Positions 16,267-24,364 of a stretch of DNA of 32,932 bases are shown in pieces. How positions within the stretch are numbered: position 1 is the first letter of the stretch; each line of letters opens with the position of its first letter. The translations under genes were made by a program, and so were the position numbers. Location: the NCBI GenBank assembly GCA_020201305.1, contig JAIVHC010000010.1, positions 1 through 32,932 on the forward strand. Reading direction: 5' to 3'. The notes under the pieces are model-generated. The model was not told where the DNA came from, searched no databases, and saw nothing but the letters and a program-made list of their open reading frames with translations. The DNA is from Geobacteraceae bacterium. GTDB taxonomy: Bacteria > Desulfobacterota > Desulfuromonadia > Desulfuromonadales > Desulfuromonadaceae.

Positions 16267-16627
16267 TGTTGCTCATGATTGATAATTATGACTCCTTTAC
16301 CTATAATCTGGTGCAGTACTTCGGGCAACTGGGCGAGGAGGTAGGGGTCTTTCGCAATGATGCCATAGATATCGCGGGAATACGTGCACTTAAACCCGAT
16401 CTGCTGGTGATCTCTCCCGGCCCATGTGATCCGGATCAGGCGGGCATTTCCCTTGATGTAGTGCGCAATTTTGCGGGCAAGATCCCCCTCTTGGGGGTGT
16501 GCCTCGGGCATCAGGCCATCGGTAGAGCATTCGGCGGCGATATTGTGCGCGCCCCAGAACTTATGCATGGTAAAAACTATTGCAGAATTTTCTCGATCTG
16601 GGCAAGGATTACGGAGTTCGAACATGA
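16266..16627 (+). pseudogene. trpG: Anthranilate synthase glutaminase subunit, internal deletion plus frameshift
   Basis: Residues 1-103 match TrpG/PabA: LMIDNYDSFTYNLVQYF, SPGPCDPDQAGIS and the nucleophile Cys79 in LGVCLGHQAIG, ending PELMHGK. The frame then runs into unrelated residues and stops near 16631. In another frame, 16577-16627 reads LLQNFLDLGKDYGVRT and stops at TGA, which is a normal TrpG tail overlapping the trpD ATG at 16624. The 75 or so residues between HGK and LLQNF, including the catalytic His and Glu of the GVQFHPES motif, are missing; the shift implies a loss of 1 modulo 3 bases near 16572-16580. As written there is no glutaminase activity, though TrpE can use free ammonia. 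Error or true lesion cannot be decided here. Confidence 0.93.
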
Positions 16628-17673
16628 TTAAGGAAGCGATTGCGCAGTTGGTTGAGGGACGAAACCTCCCCGAAGGGGTTATGGTTGAAGTGATGCATCA
16701 AATCATGGGAGGTGAGGTCACTCCGGCTCAGATCGCATCCTTTATAACTGCTTTGCGCATGAAGGGCGAGACGGTAGAGGAGATCAGCGGTGCCGCCCGG
16801 GTAATGCGCGCTCGTGCTACCCCGATTCAAGTGGGTGCTGGTGTCGATATCGACCGTGAAGAGATCAACGCGGAGCGTGAAACCATTATCGACACCTGTG
16901 GCACCGGGGGGAGTGGAACCAAAACCTTCAACATCTCCACTACCGTCGCTATTGTCATCGCGGCATGCGGGGTCAAGGTAGCCAAGCATGGAAATCGCAG
17001 CGTATCCTCCGCATGTGGAAGTGCCGACGTCCTCGAACAGCTTGGGGTGAACCTTGATGTCTCGGTAGCAACAGTAGAGAAGGCGGTAAATGAGATAAAT
17101 GTCGGCTTTCTGTATGCTCCTGCTCTGCATGGAGCGATGAAGTTCGCCATTGGACCCCGCCGGGAGATCGGAATTCGCACTATTTTTAATCTTCTAGGCC
17201 CCCTCACGAACCCTGCCGCGGCCAATCATCAGGTTCTGGGGGTGTATCGCGAGGATTTGGTTGAACCCATCGCTCAGGTATTGTTACGCCTGGGTTGCCG
17301 ACGTGGATTTGTGGTTCACGGTCTTGACGGTATGGATGAGATTACCCTCACAACCCAAACCCGCATCGCGAGTATTGAAGATGGCCGGGTTGAGGTGTTC
17401 CTCCTTGATCCAGAGGATCTGGGCTTTAAATGCTGTACCCTGGAAGAGATCAAGGGCGGCGATGCCGAATGTAATGCGCGTATTATACAGGATATACTCG
17501 GCGGCAAACCTGGGCCCAAGCGGGATATTGTGGTGTTGAACAGCGCGTACGCACTCGTGGCGGCGCAGCAAACTCCGAGTATTGAGGATGGCATTCGCAT
17601 GGCGCAGGAAGCAATTGACCACGGAGATGCTCGTGCCAAGCTTGCCGAACTCGTAAGGATCACGAATACATGA
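16624..17673 (+). CDS. trpD: Anthranilate phosphoribosyltransferase
   Basis: A 349-residue TrpD from ATG 16624, joining anthranilate to PRPP. The PRPP-binding motif DTCGTGGSGTKTFNIST lies near residue 96, KHGNRSVSSACGSADVLEQLG near 121 and GIRTIFNLLGPLTNPA near 185, as in the family. The same frame is open upstream to 16471, but that stretch is the wrong frame of trpG, so it is not a TrpG-TrpD fusion. The ATG overlaps the true trpG stop by four bases. Full length. Confidence 0.97.
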   Translation: MIKEAIAQLVEGRNLPEGVMVEVMHQIMGGEVTPAQIASFITALRMKGETVEEISGAARVMRARATPIQVGAGVDIDREEINAERETIIDTCGTGGSGTKTFNISTTVAIVIAACGVKVAKHGNRSVSSACGSADVLEQLGVNLDVSVATVEKAVNEINVGFLYAPALHGAMKFAIGPRREIGIRTIFNLLGPLTNPAAANHQVLGVYREDLVEPIAQVLLRLGCRRGFVVHGLDGMDEITLTTQTRIASIEDGRVEVFLLDPEDLGFKCCTLEEIKGGDAECNARIIQDILGGKPGPKRDIVVLNSAYALVAAQQTPSIEDGIRMAQEAIDHGDARAKLAELVRITNT

Positions 17674-18497
17674 TATTAGATAAAATTCTGGCGCATAAGC
17701 TTCATGAGGTGCGCGTCGCAAAAGAAAGTACCCCACAGCATGTTCTCGAACAGCGCAGTAGTGAATTGCCTGCCTGTCGCGGATTTGAGCGACGCCTACG
17801 TCATGTGGCAGAAAACGGAACTGCTATAATTGCCGAGGTCAAAAAGGGATCTCCCTCCAGGGGGGTGATTCGGGAAGACTTTGATCCCCTTGCTATTGCG
17901 CAAGGGTATGCAGAAGCCGGGGCCGCGTGCCTGTCGGTGTTGACCGATTCAAGGTTTTTTCTCGGTAGCCTGGACAATTTGGAACTGATAGCGCAGAACC
18001 TTGCTCTTCCCCTATTGCGCAAGGATTTCATCGTAGATCCATATCAGATCTACGAATCCCGAGTACACGGAGCAGATGCAGTGCTGCTTATCGCCGCCGC
18101 TCTCGAAAGTACCCAACTCCAGGAGTATCAGTCCCTGGCACATGCATTAGGGCTGGATGTCCTCATCGAGGTACATAACCTGGCGGAACTAAATATGGTG
18201 TTGCGGGAACCGTGCACCATGGTAGGGATTAACAACCGCTGTCTGGATTCCTTTGTGACCGATCTGCGCGTGACCGAGCGTCTCATGCCGCATATCGATC
18301 CCGGTATGTTAGTGGTGTCTGAAAGCGGTATCAACTCGAGAAGCGATATTGAGACCCTGAAGAATGCAGGAGCGAGGGCTTTTCTGGTGGGGGAAAGCCT
18401 TATGCGTGAGCATGACTATAAAGCCAAATTACGCGAACTCAGCGGCAGGTCCCAGGAAGGAAATCCGCCTGGTATCAGTGCGGATGGCAACGCATAG
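17670..18497 (+). CDS. trpC: Indole-3-glycerol phosphate synthase
   Basis: A 275-residue TrpC that closes the indole ring from CdRP. TIM-barrel motifs are visible: AEVKKGSPSRG (Glu56, Lys58), the LSVLTDSRFFLGSL segment, LPLLRKDFIVDPYQIYESR with the catalytic Lys, GINNRCLDSFVTDL and VSESGI near the end. ATG 17670 overlaps the trpD stop TGA. The C-terminal 20 residues after GRSQEGN are not typical of the family and look like a short extension. Confidence 0.97.
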   Translation: MILDKILAHKLHEVRVAKESTPQHVLEQRSSELPACRGFERRLRHVAENGTAIIAEVKKGSPSRGVIREDFDPLAIAQGYAEAGAACLSVLTDSRFFLGSLDNLELIAQNLALPLLRKDFIVDPYQIYESRVHGADAVLLIAAALESTQLQEYQSLAHALGLDVLIEVHNLAELNMVLREPCTMVGINNRCLDSFVTDLRVTERLMPHIDPGMLVVSESGINSRSDIETLKNAGARAFLVGESLMREHDYKAKLRELSGRSQEGNPPGISADGNA

Positions 18498-18499
18498 CC

Positions 18500-19150
18500 A
18501 TGAGTGTTACACTTGCGCAGCAGAGGGTTAGAACAAAAATTTGCGGTATAACCTCGGCGGAAGATGCCCGTATGGCTGTTGCTGCCGGAGCCGATGCCAT
18601 CGGTCTGGTGTTTTATCGCGGAAGTAAACGCTGTGTAGATGTGGAGCAGGCACACCGGATCTGCGCCGCGCTGCCTCCATTTGTCACCCGCGTGGGACTT
18701 TTTGTTAATGAAGATGCCGAGACAATCCGCACCACCGTAGCCAGCTGTGAATTGGATATAGCCCAGCTGCATGGGGATGAAGATGCGGAAGGGTGCTTCA
18801 TTCCCGGGGTGAGGGTGGTAAAGGCTTTGCGCCTGCGCGAGGACACGGATATCCATGTGTGCGAGCCATACTGCAATGCGGGAGTAGAGGCTTTTTTGCT
18901 TGATGCCTGGGTCAAGGATGTCTATGGAGGTACGGGGACATGTGCCCCCTGGGATACTGCAGCACGCTTTGCGCGTGAGCATGACATCATCCTTGCCGGG
19001 GGCTTGAATCCAGCCAATGTGGCTGCGGCCATAGAGCATGTGAAACCTTACGCCGTGGATGTCTCCAGTGGAGTTGAGCGGAGCGCAGGGGTTAAAGATC
19101 CGCAGAAAGTGCGCACTTTTATTGCCAACGTTCTGCATTTAGCAGAATAG
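18500..19150 (+). CDS. trpF: Phosphoribosylanthranilate isomerase
   Basis: A 216-residue TrpF, the Amadori isomerase between TrpD and TrpC in the pathway. The catalytic cysteine is in TKICGITSAEDA near residue 14. QLHGDED, VVKALRL, FLLDAWVKDVYGGTG (general acid Asp), LAGGLNPANV and AVDVSSGVE follow in the usual order. Start ATG 18500 lies two bases after the trpC stop. Complete. Confidence 0.97.
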   Translation: MSVTLAQQRVRTKICGITSAEDARMAVAAGADAIGLVFYRGSKRCVDVEQAHRICAALPPFVTRVGLFVNEDAETIRTTVASCELDIAQLHGDEDAEGCFIPGVRVVKALRLREDTDIHVCEPYCNAGVEAFLLDAWVKDVYGGTGTCAPWDTAARFAREHDIILAGGLNPANVAAAIEHVKPYAVDVSSGVERSAGVKDPQKVRTFIANVLHLAE

Positions 19151-19162
19151 CTGCAATAGAAA

Positions 19163-19205
19163 AGCCCCACCGCCCCAAAGTCTGCCGACATCGAATTGCG
19201 GGGCT
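19163..19205. other. Weak inverted repeat between trpF and trpB
   Basis: AGCCCC at 19163-19168 can pair with GGGGCT at 19200-19205 across a loop of about 30 bases. On the minus strand the structure would be followed by TTTTCT, on the plus strand by no T-run. It lies 38 bp before trpB and could be a remnant hairpin or have no function. The ribosome binding site of trpB (AGGAG at 19231-19235) is outside it. Confidence 0.3.
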
Positions 19206-19243
19206 ATACACAGCGCACGGGAAGTTTTACAGGAGAATTTTTT

Positions 19244-20437
19244 ATGTATACATATCCAGACGCACAGGGGAACTTCGGTCCTTTCGGGGGGCGCTATGTG
19301 GCGGAAACGCTGATGCCTGCCCTGCTGGAATTGGAGGAGGGTTATGCGGCCGCATGCGCCGATCCGGAATTTGCGCAGGAACTAGATTATTATCTGCACA
19401 ACTATGTGGGACGTCCCAATCCTCTGTATCATGCGGAACGCTTGAGTGAGCATCTCGGCGGTGCGCAGATATATCTTAAGCGTGAAGACCTCAACCATAC
19501 CGGAGCGCACAAGGTCAACAATACCGTGGGGCAGATACTTCTGGCACGGCGCATGGGCAAGGGCAAGGTCATTGCGGAAACCGGAGCGGGGCAGCACGGT
19601 GTGGCCACCGCTACGGTGGCTGCACGTTTCGGCTTGCAGTGTGATGTGTTCATGGGCGAGGAGGATATGCGGCGCCAATCCCTCAATGTATTCCGTATGA
19701 AACTCCTGGGAGCCGAGGTGCATCCGGTTAACAGCGGCACCGCGACCCTCAAGGATGCCATGAATGACGCGCTGCGCTACTGGGTAAGCAATGTGCGCGA
19801 CACCTTTTATGTTATCGGTACCGTTGCGGGACCTCATCCGTATCCGAAAATGGTGCGCGATTTCCAGGCTGTCATCGGGCGCGAGACCAAGGAACAGTTG
19901 CAGAAGAAGGTCGGACGTCTGCCCGATGTGTTGTTGGCGTGCATTGGCGGTGGTTCTAATGCCATGGGGCTGTTTTATCCCTTTGTCAACGATAAGCAGG
20001 TGCGTATGATAGGAGTGGAAGCGGCAGGGCACGGAATCGAGAGTGGGAAGCACGCTGCGAGTATAGGTGCTGGAGGGATTGGCATATTGCATGGCAACAA
20101 GACCTTTCTGCTTCAAAGTGCAGATGGGCAGATAGCGCACGCTCACTCCATCTCCGCCGGGCTTGATTACCCAGGCGTGGGTCCGGAACATGCGCTGCTC
20201 CATGAGCTCAAACGCGCCGAATATGTCTCCATTACCGATGCAGAAGCACTCGAAGGGTTCAAGCTGCTCAGCGAACTCGAGGGGATTATTCCAGCCCTGG
20301 AGAGTGCCCACGCCATCGCCCAGGTGGTGAAGATGGCGCCGCAGATGGATAAGGAAAATAATATAGTGGTGTGCCTGTCCGGTCGTGGAGACAAGGACAT
20401 GCATACGGTAGCAGACGCCTTTGGCGTCAACCTTTAA
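19244..20437 (+). CDS. trpB: Tryptophan synthase beta subunit
   Basis: A 397-residue TrpB, which condenses indole with serine using PLP. The start NFGPFGGRYVAETLMPAL and the PLP lysine Lys90 in LKREDLNHTGAHKVNN are visible, as are AETGAGQHGVATA, the phosphate-binding CIGGGSNAMG loop and GLDYPGVGPEHA. ATG 19244 follows TACAGGAGAATT and fits the family start; the open frame from 19196 adds unrelated residues. It lies 93 bp after trpF. Its partner trpA is not next to it but 2.2 kb downstream. Confidence 0.97.
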   Translation: MYTYPDAQGNFGPFGGRYVAETLMPALLELEEGYAAACADPEFAQELDYYLHNYVGRPNPLYHAERLSEHLGGAQIYLKREDLNHTGAHKVNNTVGQILLARRMGKGKVIAETGAGQHGVATATVAARFGLQCDVFMGEEDMRRQSLNVFRMKLLGAEVHPVNSGTATLKDAMNDALRYWVSNVRDTFYVIGTVAGPHPYPKMVRDFQAVIGRETKEQLQKKVGRLPDVLLACIGGGSNAMGLFYPFVNDKQVRMIGVEAAGHGIESGKHAASIGAGGIGILHGNKTFLLQSADGQIAHAHSISAGLDYPGVGPEHALLHELKRAEYVSITDAEALEGFKLLSELEGIIPALESAHAIAQVVKMAPQMDKENNIVVCLSGRGDKDMHTVADAFGVNL

Positions 20438-20446
20438 GGGGGATAG

Positions 20447-21754
20447 ATGCGTTTCGAAGAACTGGATATACCTGAACAACTGCGCCGCGGCATAGAGGCG
20501 CAGGGATTTACCGAACTTACCGAAGTACAGGAGCAGGCGATCCCTCTGGCCCTTGAGGGCAGGGATATTGCGGCTCAGGCGCAGACCGGCACCGGCAAGA
20601 CGGCCGCGTTTATTATCTCTTTGTATACGCGCCTCATGAATAGCTCCAGTAGCGCCGGCAAACAGCCCCGCGCCCTGGTGATCGCGCCAACGCGTGAACT
20701 GGTGGCGCAGATTGCCAGTGACGCCGAAGGGCTCACCGCCGATAGTCCCATAACCATGAAGGCGGTGTACGGGGGTGTCGATTACGATAAACAGCGCCAG
20801 GCTCTCGCGGCAGGGGTAGATGTTATTGTTGCCACGCCCGGACGTCTGATCGACTACGCAAAACAGAAGGTGTTTAACTTCAGCAAGATTGAGGTTCTGG
20901 TTATTGATGAAGCCGACCGTATGTTCGATATGGGTTTCATCCAGGACCTGCGTTTTATACTTCGGCGCCTGCCTGAGTACGACAAACGCCAGACCATGCT
21001 CTACTCCGCCACGTTATCCCCGCGGGTGATGGAACTGGCGTACGATTTTATGAATGACCCCGTCAAGATCCAGGTTGAGCCGGAACAAGTCACCGGTGCC
21101 GACATCGAGCAGGTGGTGTACCATGTAGGACGTTCGGAAAAAATTCCTTTCCTGCTGGGTCTTTTGCAGGGTCAGATGGCTGGCGGAAAGGTGATGGTAT
21201 TTGCCAACACCAAGCGTGAGACCGAATATGTTACCTCGGCGTTGCGTGAAAACGGGCATCGAGCGGCACTGATCTCCGGGGATTTGAACCAGCCCAAGCG
21301 GATGCGGATCCTGCAGGATTTTAAGGACGCCAAACTGGATGTTCTTGTCGCAACCGATGTCGCCTCGCGCGGCATTCATATTGATGATGTGACCCATGTG
21401 GTTAACTACGATGTTCCCCAGGATCCGGAAGATTACGTGCATCGCATCGGGCGGACTGCGCGTGCCGGGGCTACCGGCCTTGCAATTATGTTTGCCGATG
21501 AGGAACTGGTGTACAATCTCCCTCCCATTGAGGAATGCATCGGACATAAAATCCCTCATGATGTACCTATGGAGGAGATGTTCCGCTGGGATTTCAAACG
21601 CCCCCGCCGCCAGAAGCGCCGCCCGGCACCCGCGCCCAGAGGTAAAAAAGGTTCCGCACCCTCGAAGACCGCAGGCTCAGGTAAAGGAGGCGTGCGACCT
21701 AAGCCCGCGCCAAGGCGCAGACGCAATCCTAAGGATAATGAGCCGCGTACATGA
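20447..21754 (+). CDS. DEAD-box ATP-dependent RNA helicase, RhlB/RhlE type
   Basis: A 435-residue RNA helicase. Motifs in order: Q motif FTELTEVQEQAIP (21-33), Walker A AQTGTGKT (45-52), PTRELVAQ (81-88), TPGR (130-133), DEAD (154-157), SAT (187-189), VFANTKRE, DVASRGIHIDDVTHVVNYDVP and HRIGRTARAG. After about residue 385 comes a basic Pro/Arg/Lys-rich tail (RPRRQKRRPAPAPRGKK) typical of RhlB/RhlE-like enzymes, probably for RNA binding. It starts 9 bp after trpB and its stop overlaps the next gene (ATGA), so the three genes are probably one transcript. RhlB versus RhlE cannot be settled by eye. Confidence 0.95.
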   Translation: MRFEELDIPEQLRRGIEAQGFTELTEVQEQAIPLALEGRDIAAQAQTGTGKTAAFIISLYTRLMNSSSSAGKQPRALVIAPTRELVAQIASDAEGLTADSPITMKAVYGGVDYDKQRQALAAGVDVIVATPGRLIDYAKQKVFNFSKIEVLVIDEADRMFDMGFIQDLRFILRRLPEYDKRQTMLYSATLSPRVMELAYDFMNDPVKIQVEPEQVTGADIEQVVYHVGRSEKIPFLLGLLQGQMAGGKVMVFANTKRETEYVTSALRENGHRAALISGDLNQPKRMRILQDFKDAKLDVLVATDVASRGIHIDDVTHVVNYDVPQDPEDYVHRIGRTARAGATGLAIMFADEELVYNLPPIEECIGHKIPHDVPMEEMFRWDFKRPRRQKRRPAPAPRGKKGSAPSKTAGSGKGGVRPKPAPRRRRNPKDNEPRT

Positions 21755-22428
21755 GTGAAAAGAGTACGTCCGCCGGCCTGCTTGAATGTAGTCGCTGCGG
21801 GCGTCTGCGTACCTTTATGGATGAACTCAGTCCGCGTAAGGGGTTGAGTAAATCAGACTACTGGAGCAAGCCGGTGCCCGGATTCGGCCCCGCACACGCG
21901 CGCGTGTGGCTTGTGGGGCTTGCACCCGGGGCACATGGGGCGAATCGGACCGGGCGTCCGTTTACCGGGGATGGTGCGGGGGATTTTATGTACCCCTTAT
22001 TGCACCAAGCGGGTTTTTGTTCTGCTCCGGGGCATGAAATCCGGGCGGATGACGGACTTGAACTCTATGATCTGTATATCAGCAATGCAGTAAAGTGCTT
22101 ACCCCCGGATAATAAGCCCAATGCAGCAGAGTTTGCAGCATGTAGAACCTGGTTGTTTCATGAATGGCAGATGCTCACGGAGGTAAAGGTCATTCTTGCC
22201 CTCGGGCGCGGAGCTTTTACCAGTTTGCTTCATTTTTTCAAGCAACAGGGGCAGATAACACGCCTGGCAGACTACCCTTTTGTGCATGCAGGGGCGTATA
22301 AGGTCGGAGAAACTCAATGGCTTGTGCCGTGTTATCACACCAGCCGCTACAATATTCAGACCGGGCGTATGACAGTGCAGATGTTCGTGGATGTGTGTGC
22401 ACAGATCCATATTCTCTTGCGTGGGTAG
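21751..22428 (+). CDS. Uracil-DNA glycosylase, family 5 (UdgB-like)
   Basis: A 225-residue member of the iron-sulfur uracil-DNA glycosylases. Motif 1, GLAPGAHGANRTGRPF (56-71), and HTSRYNIQTGRM (196-207) match family 5 (UDGb) better than family 4, which has GExPG and HPS. Cys13, Cys16, Cys116 and Cys131 (CSRC, NAVKCLPPDNKP, AAC) are placed to hold a 4Fe-4S cluster. It should remove uracil or deaminated bases from DNA. Motif 1 has Ala and not Asp or Glu at the water-activating position, as is usual for this family. ATG 21751 overlaps the helicase stop. Confidence 0.92.
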   Translation: MSEKSTSAGLLECSRCGRLRTFMDELSPRKGLSKSDYWSKPVPGFGPAHARVWLVGLAPGAHGANRTGRPFTGDGAGDFMYPLLHQAGFCSAPGHEIRADDGLELYDLYISNAVKCLPPDNKPNAAEFAACRTWLFHEWQMLTEVKVILALGRGAFTSLLHFFKQQGQITRLADYPFVHAGAYKVGETQWLVPCYHTSRYNIQTGRMTVQMFVDVCAQIHILLRG

Positions 22429-22511
22429 TACTGCGCTATGTGTGCAGCATTTCGATTCACCTCGTGTGTATCCTCTGTCAGGTTCCTTTTTGAATTTGAA
22501 TAAAAAAGCGG

Positions 22512-22541
22512 TTGAAAGGGGCACAGTCAATACCTTAAACT
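22512..22541 (+). promoter_or_regulatory. Candidate sigma-70 promoter for trpA-accD-folC-lptD
   Basis: In the 204-bp gap between the UDG gene and trpA, TTGAAA (22512-22517, five of six bases of the -35 consensus) is followed after 18 bases by TAAACT (22536-22541, four of six of the -10). Transcription would start about 85 bases before trpA. The rest of the gap holds no gene or clear terminator. This is a pattern match only. Confidence 0.35.
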
Positions 22542-22632
22542 CAAACGTCAACTTTCAGGGACTTTTGCATCGACCAGGCCGGTATTTTTACCTTACTCCG
22601 GCATCGTCGATGCCCGGTGAGACAGGATAAAC

Positions 22633-23439
22633 ATGGGGCGCATAGAAGATACATTTATACAGCTTAAACAGCAGAACCGCGCGGGTCTGATCCCTTTTAT
22701 AACCGCAGGTGATCCCGATATTGATACCACATTCGAGATTATGCGTACTCTGGAACAGGCCGGGGCGGATATTATCGAACTCGGCATGCCTTTTTCCGAT
22801 CCTGCCGCAGATGGACCCACCATTCAAGCCGCATCCCAGCGCGCTCTGGATGCAGGGACGTCTCTGGAGGATGTCCTCACACTAGTAGAGCGTTTCAGGT
22901 CGGTCTCGGATGTCCCGGTGGTGCTCATGGGATACTATAACCCCATCTATGTGTACGGTATGGAGCGTTTTGCCGCGCGTGCTGCACGTGCCGGAGTGGA
23001 TGGGCTTCTGCTGGTGGATGTACCCTTTGAACATCGAGGGGAAATCAGGGAGTATCTGGATCCCCACGCAATTCGCAGCATAACCCTTATCGCTCCTACT
23101 ACCATGGATAAGCGCACTCAGGAACTCTTGAACCAGACTGAAGGGTTTGTATACTATGTTTCTATGACTGGAGTCACAGGTACGACCTCCATCGATACCG
23201 ATTCCATCAGGGAGCGGGTTAGCCAGATACGCGAACTTAGCCCGGTCCCGGTTGCAGTAGGGTTCGGAATAACCACCGGTGCCGATGCGCGTCAGGTTGC
23301 AGGATTTGCGGATGCAGTCGTGGTCGGGAGTGCTCTGGTAAAGGTAATTCAGCGCTACAGTGGTAGTGCGGAATTACTGGATCAGGTGCGCGAATTTGTA
23401 AAAGATCTAAGGCGGGGAATTGAGCAGGCACAGAGTTAA
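22633..23439 (+). CDS. trpA: Tryptophan synthase alpha subunit
   Basis: A 268-residue TrpA, cleaving indole-3-glycerol phosphate to indole for TrpB. The catalytic Glu49 (IIELGMPFSDP) and Asp60 (AADGPT) are present, as are GYYNPIYVYG, the GVDGLLLVDVP segment, GFVYYVSMTGVTG and GFGITTGADA. ATG 22633 follows an ACAGGATAA site. It is split from trpB by the helicase and UDG genes and forms the head of a run with accD, folC and lptD. Confidence 0.97.
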   Translation: MGRIEDTFIQLKQQNRAGLIPFITAGDPDIDTTFEIMRTLEQAGADIIELGMPFSDPAADGPTIQAASQRALDAGTSLEDVLTLVERFRSVSDVPVVLMGYYNPIYVYGMERFAARAARAGVDGLLLVDVPFEHRGEIREYLDPHAIRSITLIAPTTMDKRTQELLNQTEGFVYYVSMTGVTGTTSIDTDSIRERVSQIRELSPVPVAVGFGITTGADARQVAGFADAVVVGSALVKVIQRYSGSAELLDQVREFVKDLRRGIEQAQS

Positions 23440-23500
23440 AACACTCTTCTAATCAAGGTTTAAAACCCAGGTTTCAAAACGTATAGAGCGAGGATCTATC

Positions 23501-24349
23501 ATGGCATGGTTTAAAAAGTCGAAGGCGCCGATAAAAGCAGTACAAAACAAAACAGTGCAGATGCCGGAGGGGTTGTGGGTAAAATGTAAAAACTGCTCTG
23601 AGATCATCTACGCCAAAGAGATCGAGCGCAATCTTAATGTGTGCCCCAAATGCGATTATCATTTTCGCATCAGTGCCCAAGCGAGGATAGATCTGGTGCT
23701 GGATAAAGGATCATTCGTAGAGATGGATGCGGATATTCAATCGACCGATTTTCTCGATTTTAAAGATAGCAAAAAATATAAAGATCGCATCAAGGCTTCG
23801 CTGGCAAAAGCGGGTGGAGGTGATGCTGTGATTTGCGGTGAGGGAAGTATTGAAGGGCTGCCCGTGGTGGTTTCCGTATTCGACTTCAGTTTCATGGGCG
23901 GCAGTATGGGGTCTGTGGTGGGGGAGAAAATAACCCGCGCCATTGAAAAAGGACTCGAAACCCGATCGCCGGTAATCATTTTCTCATGCTCCGGCGGTGC
24001 ACGCATGCAGGAGAGTATCCTGTCGCTGATGCAGATGGCTAAAACCAGCGCCGCGCTGGCTAAACTTAAGGAGGCCGGGCTCCCGTTTGTCTCGGTGCTC
24101 ACCGATCCAACTACCGGCGGGGTTACCGCAAGCTTTGCCATGCTCGGGGATATCAACATGACCGAGCCACGTGCCCTCATCGGTTTTGCCGGTCCCCGCG
24201 TAATTGAACAGACCATCCGCCAGAAACTGCCCCAGGGCTTCCAGCGCTCCGAGTATCTTCTGGAGCACGGCATGGTGGATATGATTGTCCCGCGCCAGGA
24301 GATGAAAGCCCGACTCTCGCAGGTGCTGCACGTCTTTATGGCTGCTTGA
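23501..24349 (+). CDS. accD: Acetyl-CoA carboxylase carboxyltransferase beta subunit
   Basis: A 282-residue AccD, half of the carboxyltransferase that makes malonyl-CoA for fatty acid synthesis. The N-terminal zinc ribbon has Cys29, Cys32, Cys48 and Cys51. The crotonase-fold body has FDFSFMGGSMGSVVGEKI, SCSGGARMQESILSLMQMAK, LTDPTTGGVTASFAMLGD and AGPRVIEQTIRQKLPQGFQ, all family signatures. It lies 61 bp after trpA and 15 bp before folC. The partner gene accA is not in the window. Confidence 0.97.
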   Translation: MAWFKKSKAPIKAVQNKTVQMPEGLWVKCKNCSEIIYAKEIERNLNVCPKCDYHFRISAQARIDLVLDKGSFVEMDADIQSTDFLDFKDSKKYKDRIKASLAKAGGGDAVICGEGSIEGLPVVVSVFDFSFMGGSMGSVVGEKITRAIEKGLETRSPVIIFSCSGGARMQESILSLMQMAKTSAALAKLKEAGLPFVSVLTDPTTGGVTASFAMLGDINMTEPRALIGFAGPRVIEQTIRQKLPQGFQRSEYLLEHGMVDMIVPRQEMKARLSQVLHVFMAA

Positions 24350-24364
24350 TCCGGTTTTATACGT

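Noticed and set aside
16471..17673. A 400-codon frame that could be read as a TrpG-TrpD fusion
   Set aside because: The part before 16624 is the wrong frame of trpG and has no family similarity; TrpD starts at its own ATG at 16624.
19382..20479. A 365-codon open frame on the minus strand opposite trpB
   Set aside because: It is a shadow of trpB with no recognisable domain, and trpB itself is a complete, well-conserved gene.
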